DNA of 64,000 bases. Source: Nocardia alba NBRC 108234. Lineage in GTDB: Bacteria > Actinomycetota > Actinomycetes > Mycobacteriales > Mycobacteriaceae. The stretch lies in assembly GCF_001612665.1 (NCBI RefSeq), contig NZ_BDAX01000025.1, positions 1 to 64,000 of the forward strand, in the 5' to 3' direction. A program made the translations under genes and the position numbers. This document shows positions 16,531 to 25,280 of the stretch, in pieces. The notes below the pieces were generated by a model. The model was not told the DNA's origin. It did not search any database and worked only from the letters and a program-made list of their open reading frames with translations. Every line of letters starts with the position of its first letter. Position 1 is the first letter of the stretch.

Positions 16531-17529
16531 GTGAACGATGCGTTCGCGAACGAGCACGATTCGCCCAGAGAAGAACCGCACCGCCCGCTCGTCGGTGCCC
16601 CCGAGACCGGTTCGGCCTATCCGGGCCATGCCACGGCGCTGGCGGCGGATTCCCCCGGCGTCGACGCCCGCCCGCTCGCGCCGGGTGCGGGGGCGCGGGC
16701 GGCGCGGCGATTGGCCGAGATCGCCGCCGCTCGACTGGCGGACGCTCCGGCGGCAGCGGAGCAACAATTGCGTCGGGCCTTGGTGGTCGGAGCGGGTGAA
16801 CTGGCCGGGTCCGAACTCGCGGCTCTGCGCACTCGCCTGGTCACCGCCGTCGCCGCGCAACCGGGCCGCGACCGCGACATGGCTCGCGCCGCCGCCGCAG
16901 CCGCCGCGTGCTGGCAGCCGATCTCGTGGGCGGATTCGGTCCACCTCTGGCTGGTCGCTGGTCGCGCCTGGCATCGTGCGGGTCGCCACGGCGAAGCCGT
17001 GGTCGCCTTCGACCGCCCCCTGCTGACCGGTCCCGTCGCCTACCCACCCGCCGAGCTCGCGCTGGTGCGCGCCCAGTTCGCCGAGTCGCTGAACCACGTC
17101 GGCCGCTATCGTCAGGCCGCCTGGCAGTTCGCCGAAGCGGCACGGCTGATCGCCGGTACGCCCGCGTTGCGCCGCCGCCACGCCGATCTGGTCTGGTCGG
17201 CCGCGGTCGCTCGCGAGTGCTGTGGGCAGGAGTCCGAGGCGCTCGGCGGCTATCTGCGCGCCGCGGGCCTCTGGGGCGAGCAGGACAAGATCGTGCCGAG
17301 GGCCCGCTGCCTGCGCGCGGCCGCCTGGCTACAACTGCGCGGACCACGGGGGCGCGTACGCGGGCCCTGGTGGGTGACGATCACGGTGTTGTTGACCGAG
17401 CTCGATCGCCGCGTGGCCGCCGAGCCTGCCGCACACCTCGTCGAAGAGCTGAAACGCACCCGCGCCCAGTTCGCCCAGATGTGCGCGCAGGCGTCGGGAC
17501 CGCGCGAGCGCCGCGATGGCGGGGAGTAG
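16531..17529 (+). CDS. Helical repeat (TPR-like) protein, unknown function
   Basis: 332 residues, Ala/Arg-rich. The region from about 120 to 260 has pairs of amphipathic helices reminiscent of tetratricopeptide repeats (AWHRAGRHGEAVVAFDRPLL; ESLNHVGRYRQAAWQFAEAA). The first 50 residues are charged and probably disordered. The start GTG at 16531 has no clear ribosome binding site and is uncertain. It lies between the MmcQ-type gene and nadD. Antisense frames cover the same DNA but lack family features. No function assigned. Confidence 0.55.
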   Translation: MNDAFANEHDSPREEPHRPLVGAPETGSAYPGHATALAADSPGVDARPLAPGAGARAARRLAEIAAARLADAPAAAEQQLRRALVVGAGELAGSELAALRTRLVTAVAAQPGRDRDMARAAAAAAACWQPISWADSVHLWLVAGRAWHRAGRHGEAVVAFDRPLLTGPVAYPPAELALVRAQFAESLNHVGRYRQAAWQFAEAARLIAGTPALRRRHADLVWSAAVARECCGQESEALGGYLRAAGLWGEQDKIVPRARCLRAAAWLQLRGPRGRVRGPWWVTITVLLTELDRRVAAEPAAHLVEELKRTRAQFAQMCAQASGPRERRDGGE

Positions 17530-17573
17530 TCCGGTCCGCCCCGGTCCGGTAGGCCGGATTAAGCTCAGACCTC

Positions 17574-18215
17574 ATGCACGAAACAGCTCGACCGCGCCGC
17601 AAGCTCGGGGTCATGGGCGGCACCTTCGACCCGATCCACCACGGCCACCTGGTCGCGGCGAGCGAGGTCGCGAACCGGTTCGAGCTCGACGAAGTGATCT
17701 TCGTGCCGACCGGGCAGCCGTGGCAGAAGGTCAACAAGCAGGTCAGTCCCGCCGAGGACCGCTATCTGATGACCGTGATCGCCACCGCGTCCAATCCGAG
17801 GTTCTCCGTCAGCAGGGCCGATATCGAACGCAACAAAGTCACCTACACCGTGGACACGCTGCGCGAGATGCAGAACACCCATCCCGACGCGGAGCTGTAC
17901 TTCATCACCGGTGCGGACGCGCTGGCCAACATCCTGACATGGCAGGATTGGACCGAACTGTTCGAACTGGCGAAGTTCGTCGGGGTGAGCCGACCGGGTT
18001 ACGAACTGAACACCGATCATCTCGAGGAGCATCTGCGGGACCTTCCCGCCGACGCCGTGACGATGGTCGAGATCCCCGCGCTGGCCATCTCGTCGAGCGA
18101 ATGCCGCCGCCGCGCCGCGGAGGGTCGGCCGGTCTGGTACCTCGTCCCCGACGGCGTGGTGCAGTACATATCGAAGCGGCACCTCTACGTGCCCGCAGGA
18201 ACGGAAGGTAGCTGA
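17574..18215 (+). CDS. nadD: Nicotinate-mononucleotide adenylyltransferase
   Basis: 213 residues. Transfers AMP from ATP to nicotinate mononucleotide, a step of NAD synthesis. The nucleotidyltransferase signature GGTFDPIHHGHL at 15-26 and the C-terminal I-S-S-S-E-C-R motif (the ISxTxxR equivalent) are intact. It heads the conserved nadD-rsfS-gpgP-octT run. The upstream TAAGCT eight bases before ATG may be a -10 box. Confidence 0.95.
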   Translation: MHETARPRRKLGVMGGTFDPIHHGHLVAASEVANRFELDEVIFVPTGQPWQKVNKQVSPAEDRYLMTVIATASNPRFSVSRADIERNKVTYTVDTLREMQNTHPDAELYFITGADALANILTWQDWTELFELAKFVGVSRPGYELNTDHLEEHLRDLPADAVTMVEIPALAISSSECRRRAAEGRPVWYLVPDGVVQYISKRHLYVPAGTEGS

Positions 18216-18261
18216 CGTTGAGCCACATGAGTGAGGGTCCGACCCCGCAGGAGGAGACCGT

Positions 18262-18678
18262 ATGAGTGCCTCTACCGAAGCGATCGAGATGGCCACGGTC
18301 GCCGCACTCGCCGCCGACGACAAGCTCGCCACCGATGTCGTTGTCCTCGACGTCTCCGAGCAGCTGGTGATCACCGACTGTTTCGTCATCGCCTCGGCGC
18401 CCAACGAGCGCCAGGTCAACGCGATCGTCGACAATATCGAGGACAAGCTGCGCGAAGCCGGCCACAAGCCGGTCCGTCGCGAAGGCACCCGTGAGGGTCG
18501 CTGGGCACTGCTCGACTACGTCGATATCGTCGTGCACGTCCAGCACAACGACGAGCGCAACTTCTACGCCCTCGAGCGCCTGTGGCGTGACTGCCCGGCG
18601 GTTCCCGTCGAAGGCATCGCCGCACTCCCGACTCCGGCCGCGGACGACGACGCGCAGGTAGAGGGAATAGACGAGTGA
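18262..18678 (+). CDS. rsfS: Ribosome silencing factor RsfS
   Basis: 138 residues. Binds ribosomal protein L14 and blocks subunit joining in starvation. The family core is present: DVSEQLVITDCFVIASA, then GRWALLDYVDIVVHVQH. The C-terminal 25 residues are an acidic extension. AGGAGGAG lies five bases upstream of the ATG. The stop overlaps the GTG start of gpgP (GTGA), so the two are coupled. Confidence 0.95.
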   Translation: MSASTEAIEMATVAALAADDKLATDVVVLDVSEQLVITDCFVIASAPNERQVNAIVDNIEDKLREAGHKPVRREGTREGRWALLDYVDIVVHVQHNDERNFYALERLWRDCPAVPVEGIAALPTPAADDDAQVEGIDE

Positions 18679-19334
18679 GCAAGTACGCCCATGTGCGCAA
18701 CCTGATCCTGTTGCGGCACGGGCAGACCGAATGGAACGCGGCCGACCGGATGCAAGGTCAGATCGACACCGATCTCACCGAACTCGGTCGCCAGCAGGCG
18801 AAAGAGGCCGCGCGAGAACTGGGTTCACGCAACGCTATCGCGATCCACGCCTCCGATCTGCGTCGCGCCAAGGACACCGCGCAGGCGCTCGGTGACATCA
18901 GCGATCTGCCCGTCATCACCGATCCACGGCTGCGCGAGACCAACCTGGGCGACTGGGAAGGCCTGACCCATCTCGAAGTCGACGCCGATTACCCCGGCGC
19001 GCGGGTGCAATGGCGTCTGGATGCTACCTACACACCGCCCAGCGGCGAGAGCAAGCTCGAGGTCGGTGCCCGCTCCTTGCCCGTGGTGCGCGAACTGTAC
19101 AACGAGCGGCAGGATTGGCCCGGTCGGACTATCATCCTGGTTGCGCACGGCGGGCTGATCGCTGCTCTGACGGCCGCGTTGCTGGAACTGCCACCGGAGA
19201 ACTGGCCCGCCCTCGGCGGGCTGGCCAATACCAGCTGGGTGCAGCTCTCCAGTCACGGCCCGGACATCGACCGACCCGGTTGGCGCCTCGATGTGTGGAA
19301 CGCAGCGGCGAAGGTAGCTCCCGATGTCCAATGA
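18675..19334 (+). CDS. gpgP: Glucosyl-3-phosphoglycerate phosphatase (histidine phosphatase superfamily)
   Basis: 219 residues. The phosphatase signature L-R-H-G-Q-T-E-W (catalytic His15), RETNLGDWEG and the second histidine in VAHGGLIAAL are all present. The C-terminal NWPALGGLANTSWVQLSSH region closely resembles mycobacterial GpgP (Rv2419c), which dephosphorylates glucosyl-3-phosphoglycerate on the way to glucosylglycerate and methylglucose lipopolysaccharides. The start is GTG inside the rsfS stop. The octT gene starts 11 bases before its end. Phosphoglycerate mutase activity is the alternative, judged less likely from context. Confidence 0.85.
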   Translation: MSKYAHVRNLILLRHGQTEWNAADRMQGQIDTDLTELGRQQAKEAARELGSRNAIAIHASDLRRAKDTAQALGDISDLPVITDPRLRETNLGDWEGLTHLEVDADYPGARVQWRLDATYTPPSGESKLEVGARSLPVVRELYNERQDWPGRTIILVAHGGLIAALTAALLELPPENWPALGGLANTSWVQLSSHGPDIDRPGWRLDVWNAAAKVAPDVQ

Positions 19335-20976
19335 AGAGCCCGATCGATCAGTACCTGATGAGATGTTCCAGCAGGTGACGGCCAAAGCCGGACGGCAATT
19401 GCCGGACGCGCTGTTCGGCCCGCCACCCGCTCGGCCCGCGCGCGCGGAGCGCGAGGAGCCGATCCGTTCGGTACCGGACGAACTCTTCAAGCAGGTCACT
19501 GCCCGCAGCGCACGGTCGCTGCCCGATGCCCTCTTCGGCCCGGTGCCCCCGCCGGTCGTCGCTGCCCCCGAGCCGGTCGACTCGGCGGCGGACGCCGTCG
19601 AATCCGGCTCGGAAACAGCGGATTCCGGGTCTTCGGCCGATGTCTCCCCAGGTGTCGACGTGCCGAGCGCGGAGACTTCGATCGGTGACGATGCCGATGG
19701 TGCGCCCAGCGCTGTCGACGTCGCCTCCAGTGCTGCTGCGGGAGAAGCGGATAGCGAGACTTCCGGTGTCACGGCAGCGGTGGAGGGTGTCGCAGCGGCC
19801 GAGTCGGGCGACGGAGGCTCTGTCGCCGTACAGACCGGGGCCGGCGAGGACCTCACTGCGACTGATGCGGATGCGGTCTCGGCTGCCGGCGGCGAAAGCT
19901 CGGTAGCGCGGTCCGTCGACGACCCGGCCGTCACTGACTCGATCGTTGATGCCGGTGGATCGACCGATCAGGCTGTGCCGCAACCATTGAGGTCTGCACC
20001 GGAATCGGCCGAGTCCGACGCCACCAGTTCGTCCGCACCTCCTTCGGCGGAGATAGCGGCCGCGGTGGAGATCGGCGCCTCCGCGGGCTCGGATGTCGAC
20101 CTCGATATCGCGGACAGCTCGCTGACCTCGGTGACTGCCGCTGAGGCGGGTATCGCCGTCGACGAATCCGCTGAATCCGGTGTTTCGCACGGTGAATCGG
20201 TCGCGGCGGCAACGGCCGGTACGCCGCTAGTCGAGCAAGCCGTGTCGCCGAGGCCGGTGGAGTCGGCCGCCCCGCGCCCTGTGCTGCTCGTGATCGCCGA
20301 CTCGCTCGCCTACTACGGCCCGAAGGGCGGTCTGCCCGCCGACGACCCACGCATTTGGCCGAATATGGTCGCCGCGGAACTGGATTGGGATGTCGAGCTG
20401 ATCGCTCGGATCGGGTGGACCTGTCGCGATGCCTATTGGGCGCTGATCGGAGATCCCCGGGTGTGGGCGTCCGTGCCGCGCGCCGGTGCGGTCGTGTTCG
20501 CCGTCGGCGGCATGGACACGCTGCCCTCTCCGCTGCCGACCGCGCTGCGGGAGATGATTCGCTACATCCGTCCGCCGCGCCTGCGCCGTGGTGTGCGCGC
20601 GACCTACAACTGGTTGCAGCCGAAGCTGTCGAAACTCGGTCGCCCGGTTGCCCTTCCGCCGAGGGTGAGCGTCGACTACCTGGAGCAGTCGCGGGTCGCG
20701 CTGAACCATCTGCGTCCGGAGTTGCCTGTCGTGGCGGTACTGCCGTCGGTCCACAAGTGCGATGCCTACGGGCGGGTCCACCGGGGTCGGCCGCGGGCGG
20801 TGAAGGCATTGCAGGCCTGGTCGGGTCGCACGTCGGTCCCGCTCGTCGACCTCGGTGAGGCGGTGCGCGACGACATCGAGTCGGGCTCGGCGAACCCGGA
20901 CGGCATCCACTGGGGCTGGGCCGGGCACGCGGCGGTGGCGACGGCGATGACGAAGGCGCTGCAGGAGGTTCGGTAG
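19324..20976 (+). CDS. octT: Diglucosylglycerate octanoyltransferase OctT with a ~316-residue N-terminal extension
   Basis: 550 residues. The C-terminal 234 residues (317-550) match mycobacterial OctT (Rv2418c), an SGNH-type enzyme that octanoylates diglucosylglycerate. Seen here are I-A-D-S-L-A-Y-Y-G with nucleophile Ser327, WPNMVAAELDWD, and the D526/H529 pair in PDGIHWGWAGH. The N-terminal part is extra: two copies of a unit at 4-33 and 44-73, exactly 40 residues apart, sharing RSVPDE-x-F and LPDALFGP, then about 240 residues of acidic Ala/Ser/Asp-rich, probably disordered sequence. The reading frame is continuous with the enzyme. Its ATG overlaps gpgP by 11 bases. Confidence 0.85.
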   Translation: MSNEEPDRSVPDEMFQQVTAKAGRQLPDALFGPPPARPARAEREEPIRSVPDELFKQVTARSARSLPDALFGPVPPPVVAAPEPVDSAADAVESGSETADSGSSADVSPGVDVPSAETSIGDDADGAPSAVDVASSAAAGEADSETSGVTAAVEGVAAAESGDGGSVAVQTGAGEDLTATDADAVSAAGGESSVARSVDDPAVTDSIVDAGGSTDQAVPQPLRSAPESAESDATSSSAPPSAEIAAAVEIGASAGSDVDLDIADSSLTSVTAAEAGIAVDESAESGVSHGESVAAATAGTPLVEQAVSPRPVESAAPRPVLLVIADSLAYYGPKGGLPADDPRIWPNMVAAELDWDVELIARIGWTCRDAYWALIGDPRVWASVPRAGAVVFAVGGMDTLPSPLPTALREMIRYIRPPRLRRGVRATYNWLQPKLSKLGRPVALPPRVSVDYLEQSRVALNHLRPELPVVAVLPSVHKCDAYGRVHRGRPRAVKALQAWSGRTSVPLVDLGEAVRDDIESGSANPDGIHWGWAGHAAVATAMTKALQEVR

Positions 20977-20979
20977 TCC

Positions 20980-21822
20980 GTGGCCGTTGTCGTGGTCACC
21001 GATTCGGCGGCGGGATTGTCCGCCGATCTCGTCGCCGGGCTCGGTATCGAAGTGGTGCCGTTGCACGTGCTCGTCGGTGAACGAGAGATCCGGGAGGGCG
21101 TCGACCCGATCGAGATCGACTACACCGCCGATTCGGTCACCACGTCGGCCGCCTCGCCCGGCGAACTGCGCGAAGCCTACGAACGCGCGCTGAGCCACAG
21201 CGACGGCGACGGGGTGGTGGCTGTTCATCTGTCGCGCCGGTTGTCGGCGACCTGGGAGTCGGGCCGCCAAGCGGTGCGCGACATGGGTGCCGAAGATCGT
21301 GTGCGCGTTGTCGATTCGCTCGGGGCCGGCCTGGCGACCGGTCTGCCCGTGCTGGCTGCCGCGCGGAGAGCGAGGGCTGGTGAGGCGCTCGACGATGTCT
21401 ACGAGCGCGCGGTGTCGGCCGCCACGCGTTCGCGCACGTTCATCCTGGTCAACCGCACCGAGCAACTTCGCAAGGGCGGCAGACTGAGTAGTGCCGCCGC
21501 GTTCTTCGGCAGCGAACTGGTGACGAAGCCACTGCTGCAGCTGGTGGAGGGCAAGCTCGAAATGCGCGAGAAGGTGCGAACCCGATCGCGTGCCTACGCC
21601 AAACTGGTGGCCGCCGCGGTGGACGCGGCGGCGTCCGACGGTGCGGCCCTGGGTATTCAGCATCTCGGCGCCGAGGAGGCCGCCGAGAACATCGCGGCGC
21701 AACTGCGTGAGCAGCTGCCGCAGGTGCACGAGCTCTACGTCGCCGAGTTCGGTCCCGCGCTCGGTGTGCACCTCGGTGTCGGCGCACTCGGCGTCGCGGT
21801 GTTGCCCGGTGGATGTGTCTGA
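20980..21822 (+). CDS. DegV family fatty-acid-binding protein
   Basis: 280 residues with the DegV hallmarks: VVVTDSAAGLS at the N-terminus, a TSAASPGEL motif and the lipid-pocket segment SLGAGLATGLPVL. DegV/FakB proteins bind a fatty acid; in firmicutes FakB presents it to the kinase FakA. No FakA homologue is adjacent. The GTG start lies three bases after the octT stop. The neighbour order is that of Rv2417c after Rv2418c. Confidence 0.9.
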   Translation: MAVVVVTDSAAGLSADLVAGLGIEVVPLHVLVGEREIREGVDPIEIDYTADSVTTSAASPGELREAYERALSHSDGDGVVAVHLSRRLSATWESGRQAVRDMGAEDRVRVVDSLGAGLATGLPVLAAARRARAGEALDDVYERAVSAATRSRTFILVNRTEQLRKGGRLSSAAAFFGSELVTKPLLQLVEGKLEMREKVRTRSRAYAKLVAAAVDAAASDGAALGIQHLGAEEAAENIAAQLREQLPQVHELYVAEFGPALGVHLGVGALGVAVLPGGCV

Positions 21823-21894
21823 CCGATGCCGGTTCAGAATCTCGCTGAGGGTAAACAGCCCGGTGGCGACGATCCGGTGCCTACCGTAGCCGGC

Positions 21895-22389
21895 ATGGCA
21901 GGCAACGCTTCTCCACAGACAGACCTTTCGCCACGCGTACTCGTGGTCGAGTGGGACGACCCCGATGCCGAGACGTTGCGGGCGGAGATGTCGGCGGAGG
22001 TCGGTCCCCGTTACGCGCACCTCGAACTCCCCTCGAGCGGACCCTCGCCGCTCGCGGTCGACCACGCGACCGTGCACGAGACGTTCGTCGCGTACGCGGG
22101 TGCCGAGCCCGTCGGGCACGCCGCGGTGCGCTGGAATGCCGGTGACCTCGAACTCAAGCGGATGTTCGTGCGCCCCGCCCACCGTGGCACCGGAACCGCG
22201 ACCGCGCTGTTGCACGCCGCCGAAGCATCCGTGCGCGCGGCCGGTCGGCCCCGAATCATCCTGCAGACCGGACATCTGCAGCCCGAGGCGGTGCGTTTCT
22301 ACGAGCGCAGTGGCTATCACCGGATACCGCTGTTCGCGCCGTATCACGTCCTGCCGCTGTCGAACTGTTTCGCGAGGAACCTGGACTGA
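21895..22389 (+). CDS. GNAT family N-acetyltransferase
   Basis: About 164 residues. The acetyl-CoA-binding motif is MFVRPAHRGTGTATALL (R-G-T-G-T-A loop), followed by the C-terminal RFYERSGYHRIP. The ATG at 21895 is preferred because TACCGT lies seven bases upstream, as for other leaderless genes here; an in-frame ATG at 21826 would add 23 poorly conserved residues. It stands where M. tuberculosis has eis, but it is far shorter than Eis and is not an orthologue. Substrate unknown. Confidence 0.75.
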   Translation: MAGNASPQTDLSPRVLVVEWDDPDAETLRAEMSAEVGPRYAHLELPSSGPSPLAVDHATVHETFVAYAGAEPVGHAAVRWNAGDLELKRMFVRPAHRGTGTATALLHAAEASVRAAGRPRIILQTGHLQPEAVRFYERSGYHRIPLFAPYHVLPLSNCFARNLD

Positions 22390-22422
22390 AGCGGTGATCA
22401 GCGCGGGATCTACGATTTCCCG

Positions 22423-23073
22423 ATGACCGGATACGACGACTTCGACCAGCTCGACGCCGCGAACCTGCCGCCGCGCAGGCAACACATCCTGGCCGTGATC
22501 AGGGACTCGGTGCTCGCTCACGGCTACGCTCCGAGCACTCGGGAGATCGCCGACGCGGTGGGCCTGCGCTCCACATCCACGGTCTCCCACCATCTGAAGG
22601 CGTTGGAGGAGGACGGATTCCTGCGCCGAGCCGCCACCATGACCCGACCCATCGACGTGCGGTTGTTCCTGCGTGGCGCGCCCGCGGCCGACGCCGATGC
22701 CTCGGTGTCGGTGCCCGTCGTCGGTGATATCGCGGCGGGGACGCCGATCCTGGCCGAGCACAACCCCGACGACGTCATGACCTTGCCGCGTGAACTGGTC
22801 GGCCGTGGTGAGGTTTTCGGCTTGCGGGTGCGTGGCGACTCGATGATCGACGCCGCGATCTGTGATGGCGACCTCGTGGTGATCCGTAGTCAGCGCGAGG
22901 CCGTCTCCGGCGATATCGTCGCCGCGATGATCGGCGAGGAGGCCACGGTCAAGGTCTACCGCCGCCGTAACGGTCACGTCTATCTCGAGCCGCGCAATCC
23001 CGCCTACGCCGTGATCGACGGCGACGAAGCGGTCATCCTAGGCCGCGTCGTCTCGGTGATGCGGCGACTCTGA
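22423..23073 (+). CDS. lexA: LexA-type SOS repressor (probable paralogue)
   Basis: 216 residues. The N-terminal winged helix (STREIADAVGLRSTSTVSHHLKALE) precedes an S24 peptidase-type self-cleavage domain with cleavage site A105-G106, nucleophile Ser140 (in GDSMIDAA) and base Lys177 (EATVKVY). All functional residues are present. TACGAT six bases upstream of ATG suggests a leaderless start. No actinobacterial SOS box (CGAAC-N4-GTTCG) is visible in front of it, unlike normal autoregulated lexA genes, and the neighbourhood is not the usual lexA-nrdR locus. It may be a second LexA with a different operator. Confidence 0.85.
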   Translation: MTGYDDFDQLDAANLPPRRQHILAVIRDSVLAHGYAPSTREIADAVGLRSTSTVSHHLKALEEDGFLRRAATMTRPIDVRLFLRGAPAADADASVSVPVVGDIAAGTPILAEHNPDDVMTLPRELVGRGEVFGLRVRGDSMIDAAICDGDLVVIRSQREAVSGDIVAAMIGEEATVKVYRRRNGHVYLEPRNPAYAVIDGDEAVILGRVVSVMRRL

Positions 23074-23078
23074 CGGCG

Positions 23079-24041
23079 CTACGCCGGGCCGAACCAGTCC
23101 AGCGATTGGCCGTGCGGCCCGGCGAAAGCCAACGGCTCGTCGTCGAGGGCGAGCACCAGCCGGGCCGGTGAATTCGGGCGTGGCGGCAGCCGGTCGACCA
23201 GTGCGCTGAGCACCCCCGTGCCCTCCTGCGAAACCCAGTGGCAGGGTAGTTCCCGAACCGTTGCCCGGAAGTCCGCCCGCGCCTGCGGCGAGAGGTAATT
23301 GAGTACAGCACTGTGGAACACCACCACGGTGCTGTCGCGTGGCGCCGCGTGAACCAGCTCGGTGATCTGCTCGTTCAGATCGCCGGTGACGATGGTCGGT
23401 GGATCCGCAGCGGCGATCGCGCAGGCCGAACGCAGGCGTGCCAGCCGTTCGCCTTGCCCCGGCCAGACGAGGGCCGACAACCACTGTCGGTCGTCGCTGT
23501 CGCCGGCATCGAGCGGGTTCAGATCCACGCCCGCTCGATGGACGACCAGGGGCAGCCGATCCGGGATCGGCACTGCCCCGGTCGTCGCGCAGGTCAACAC
23601 CACCGATGACGGACCGTCGACCGGGTCCAACGCGGCGGTGTCGTAGCGATAGCTGAAACGGTCCGGGTACAGACACAGTCCGGCCGAGGCCCCGACCTCG
23701 ATGAGCGCCAAGGGTCCGGGCAGGCGGGCCAGCACCGGCAGCAGGGTGGCCGCCCGGCCCGCCTCGTTCGTCTGTGTACGCCTGCGCAGCGCCGTCGCGG
23801 AGATCGCCGACCAGTTCGCGCGCAGCTGCTCGCGGAACTCGCGGTAGGGCACCGCGGTCGCGCCGTTGACTCGCGCGGCAGCCAGGATCAGGTTGGGTTG
23901 CTGTTTGTCCGTGGGCAATTGGGCGATCAGTGCCAGCACCGCGGCGTCTGTGCTGATGTCGAGCGCTCGTCGGTGATAGAGCGCGGAATTGTCCCGCGCT
24001 TCGAGGAGCGCGAAGTCGCGGAATCGTTGTGCGGGTTCCAT
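23079..24041 (-). CDS. DUF2332 family protein
   Basis: 320 residues matching the actinobacterial DUF2332 family: YHRRALDIS near the N-terminus, LIEVGASAGLCLYPDRF (a Rossmann-like methyltransferase-type segment) and the C-terminal LALDDEPLAFAGPHGQSLDW. The VGASAGL motif suggests a SAM-binding fold, but activity is unproven. The ATG at 24041 has AGGA five bases upstream; a longer start at 24077 is less likely. It is convergent with the LexA-type gene (five-base gap) and divergent from comEA. Confidence 0.8.
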   Translation of the reverse strand: MEPAQRFRDFALLEARDNSALYHRRALDISTDAAVLALIAQLPTDKQQPNLILAAARVNGATAVPYREFREQLRANWSAISATALRRRTQTNEAGRAATLLPVLARLPGPLALIEVGASAGLCLYPDRFSYRYDTAALDPVDGPSSVVLTCATTGAVPIPDRLPLVVHRAGVDLNPLDAGDSDDRQWLSALVWPGQGERLARLRSACAIAAADPPTIVTGDLNEQITELVHAAPRDSTVVVFHSAVLNYLSPQARADFRATVRELPCHWVSQEGTGVLSALVDRLPPRPNSPARLVLALDDEPLAFAGPHGQSLDWFGPA

Positions 24042-24130
24042 GGGTTCCTGAGTACTTCGAATCGGCCATGGGCGCACGGTATCTATTCGGGCAGAGCCGA
24101 TTCTGGTTGCGCAGGCCGTTGGCGGGCGAG

Positions 24131-24157
24131 TTGTCCACAGGCTCGGAGTTATCCACA
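24131..24157. promoter_or_regulatory. Pair of DnaA-box-like sites upstream of comEA
   Basis: TTGTCCACA at 24131-24139 and TTATCCACA at 24149-24157, same orientation, 18 bases start to start. Both match DnaA box consensus forms exactly. They lie 64 bases before the comEA start, in the gap shared with the DUF2332 gene. Confidence 0.55.
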
Positions 24158-24220
24158 GGTTTCTTCGAAGGCCAGGTCGGCAGCGGCTTGCCAGGTCGGC
24201 GACTGCCTAGCGTCGCTGCC

Positions 24221-25246
24221 ATGTCACGACACGAAGAGCACGAGCGAGTACGGCAGCGGCTGGGCGGACTGGCGGTCCGCGAGGGACCACGTCCGGGCAG
24301 TCAGGCGCGGCGCGCGTCCGGGATGGAGGCCGACGACAGCGCTGCGCGCCTGGGCCACGGCGAAGGGCATTGGGACGATGACGAACTCGCGCCCGCGGCC
24401 GGCCGGGTAGACGCGGTGCAGACGCCCGAGTGGCTCGACGACGGCGGATCGGGCAGGCGGAATCGCATGGTGCCAGAGCGCTTTCGGGGCGCGCGGCTGG
24501 ATCCGGGTCGTCGCGGCGCGCTGGTGCTCGGGCTGGTCGGGGTCATCGCTGTGGTGCTCACCGGTGTGATGGTGCTGCGAGATCAGCCGGTGGCACGGGC
24601 GGTACCGCCCGTGCCGGTCCTACGGGCGGAGAATGTCGCGGTACAGCCCGGCCCGACCGCCGTGGTCGCGGCCGTGTCCGGTCAAGGTCCGTCCCCGAGC
24701 GCCGACATCGTCGTCAGTGTGGTCGGCCTGGTCGAACGAGCCGGGCTGCACCGATTGCCGGAGGGATCTCGGATCGCCGATGCCGTGGACAGGGCCGGAG
24801 GTATTCGTGCGGGCGCCGACCTGGCAGGCCTGAACCTGGCTCAACGACTCGCGGACGGCGACCAGGTCATCGTCGGAACAACAGATCCGCAATCCGGACA
24901 ACCACGCCTCGGCAGCATCATGATCGGCGCCGGCCGCGCACCCGCGCCCCTGCCCGGCGCCGCGGGCTCGAACACCGCGGGCTCGAACACCGTGAGTTCG
25001 AAGCAATCAGGTGCGAGCGTCGCCAGCGCGGGTGCCGTTGGCTCGCCCGGAAATTCGCCCCTCGATCTGAACACCGCGACCGAAGCAGAGCTGGACGCAC
25101 TGCCCGGCGTCGGCCCCATCACCGCGAAGGCGATACTCGCGTGGCGCACCACCAATGGACGTTTCACCGATGTGGCCCAACTCGGCGAGGTAGACGGCAT
25201 CGGTCCGGCCAGGCTGGCTCGGCTGCGCGATCTGGTGACGACGTGA
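24221..25246 (+). CDS. comEA: ComEA family DNA-binding competence protein
   Basis: 341 residues. A basic, charged cytoplasmic N-terminus of about 95 residues precedes one membrane helix (about 99-121), then a SLBB domain (VVGLVERAGLHRLPEGSRIADAVDRAGG, split by a loop) and a C-terminal helix-hairpin-helix pair (DLNTATEAELDALPGVGPITAKAIL). ComEA binds incoming double-stranded DNA outside the membrane. Leaderless start: TAGCGT lies seven bases before ATG. It is followed by a small frame and comEC. Natural competence in the host is not implied, as mycobacteria keep this pair as well. Confidence 0.9.
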   Translation: MSRHEEHERVRQRLGGLAVREGPRPGSQARRASGMEADDSAARLGHGEGHWDDDELAPAAGRVDAVQTPEWLDDGGSGRRNRMVPERFRGARLDPGRRGALVLGLVGVIAVVLTGVMVLRDQPVARAVPPVPVLRAENVAVQPGPTAVVAAVSGQGPSPSADIVVSVVGLVERAGLHRLPEGSRIADAVDRAGGIRAGADLAGLNLAQRLADGDQVIVGTTDPQSGQPRLGSIMIGAGRAPAPLPGAAGSNTAGSNTVSSKQSGASVASAGAVGSPGNSPLDLNTATEAELDALPGVGPITAKAILAWRTTNGRFTDVAQLGEVDGIGPARLARLRDLVTT

Positions 25247-25280
25247 TCGAACCGAAGATCTCCTGCGTGGAGGTGAGCGC

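Noticed and set aside
16375..17181. 268-codon minus-strand frame opposite the TPR-like gene
   Set aside because: Arg/Gly-rich with no helical repeat pattern, while the plus strand has TPR-like helices and fits between plus-strand neighbours. Not fully excluded.
20227..22977. 916-codon minus-strand frame
   Set aside because: It runs antisense through octT, degV, the GNAT gene and lexA; composition effect only.
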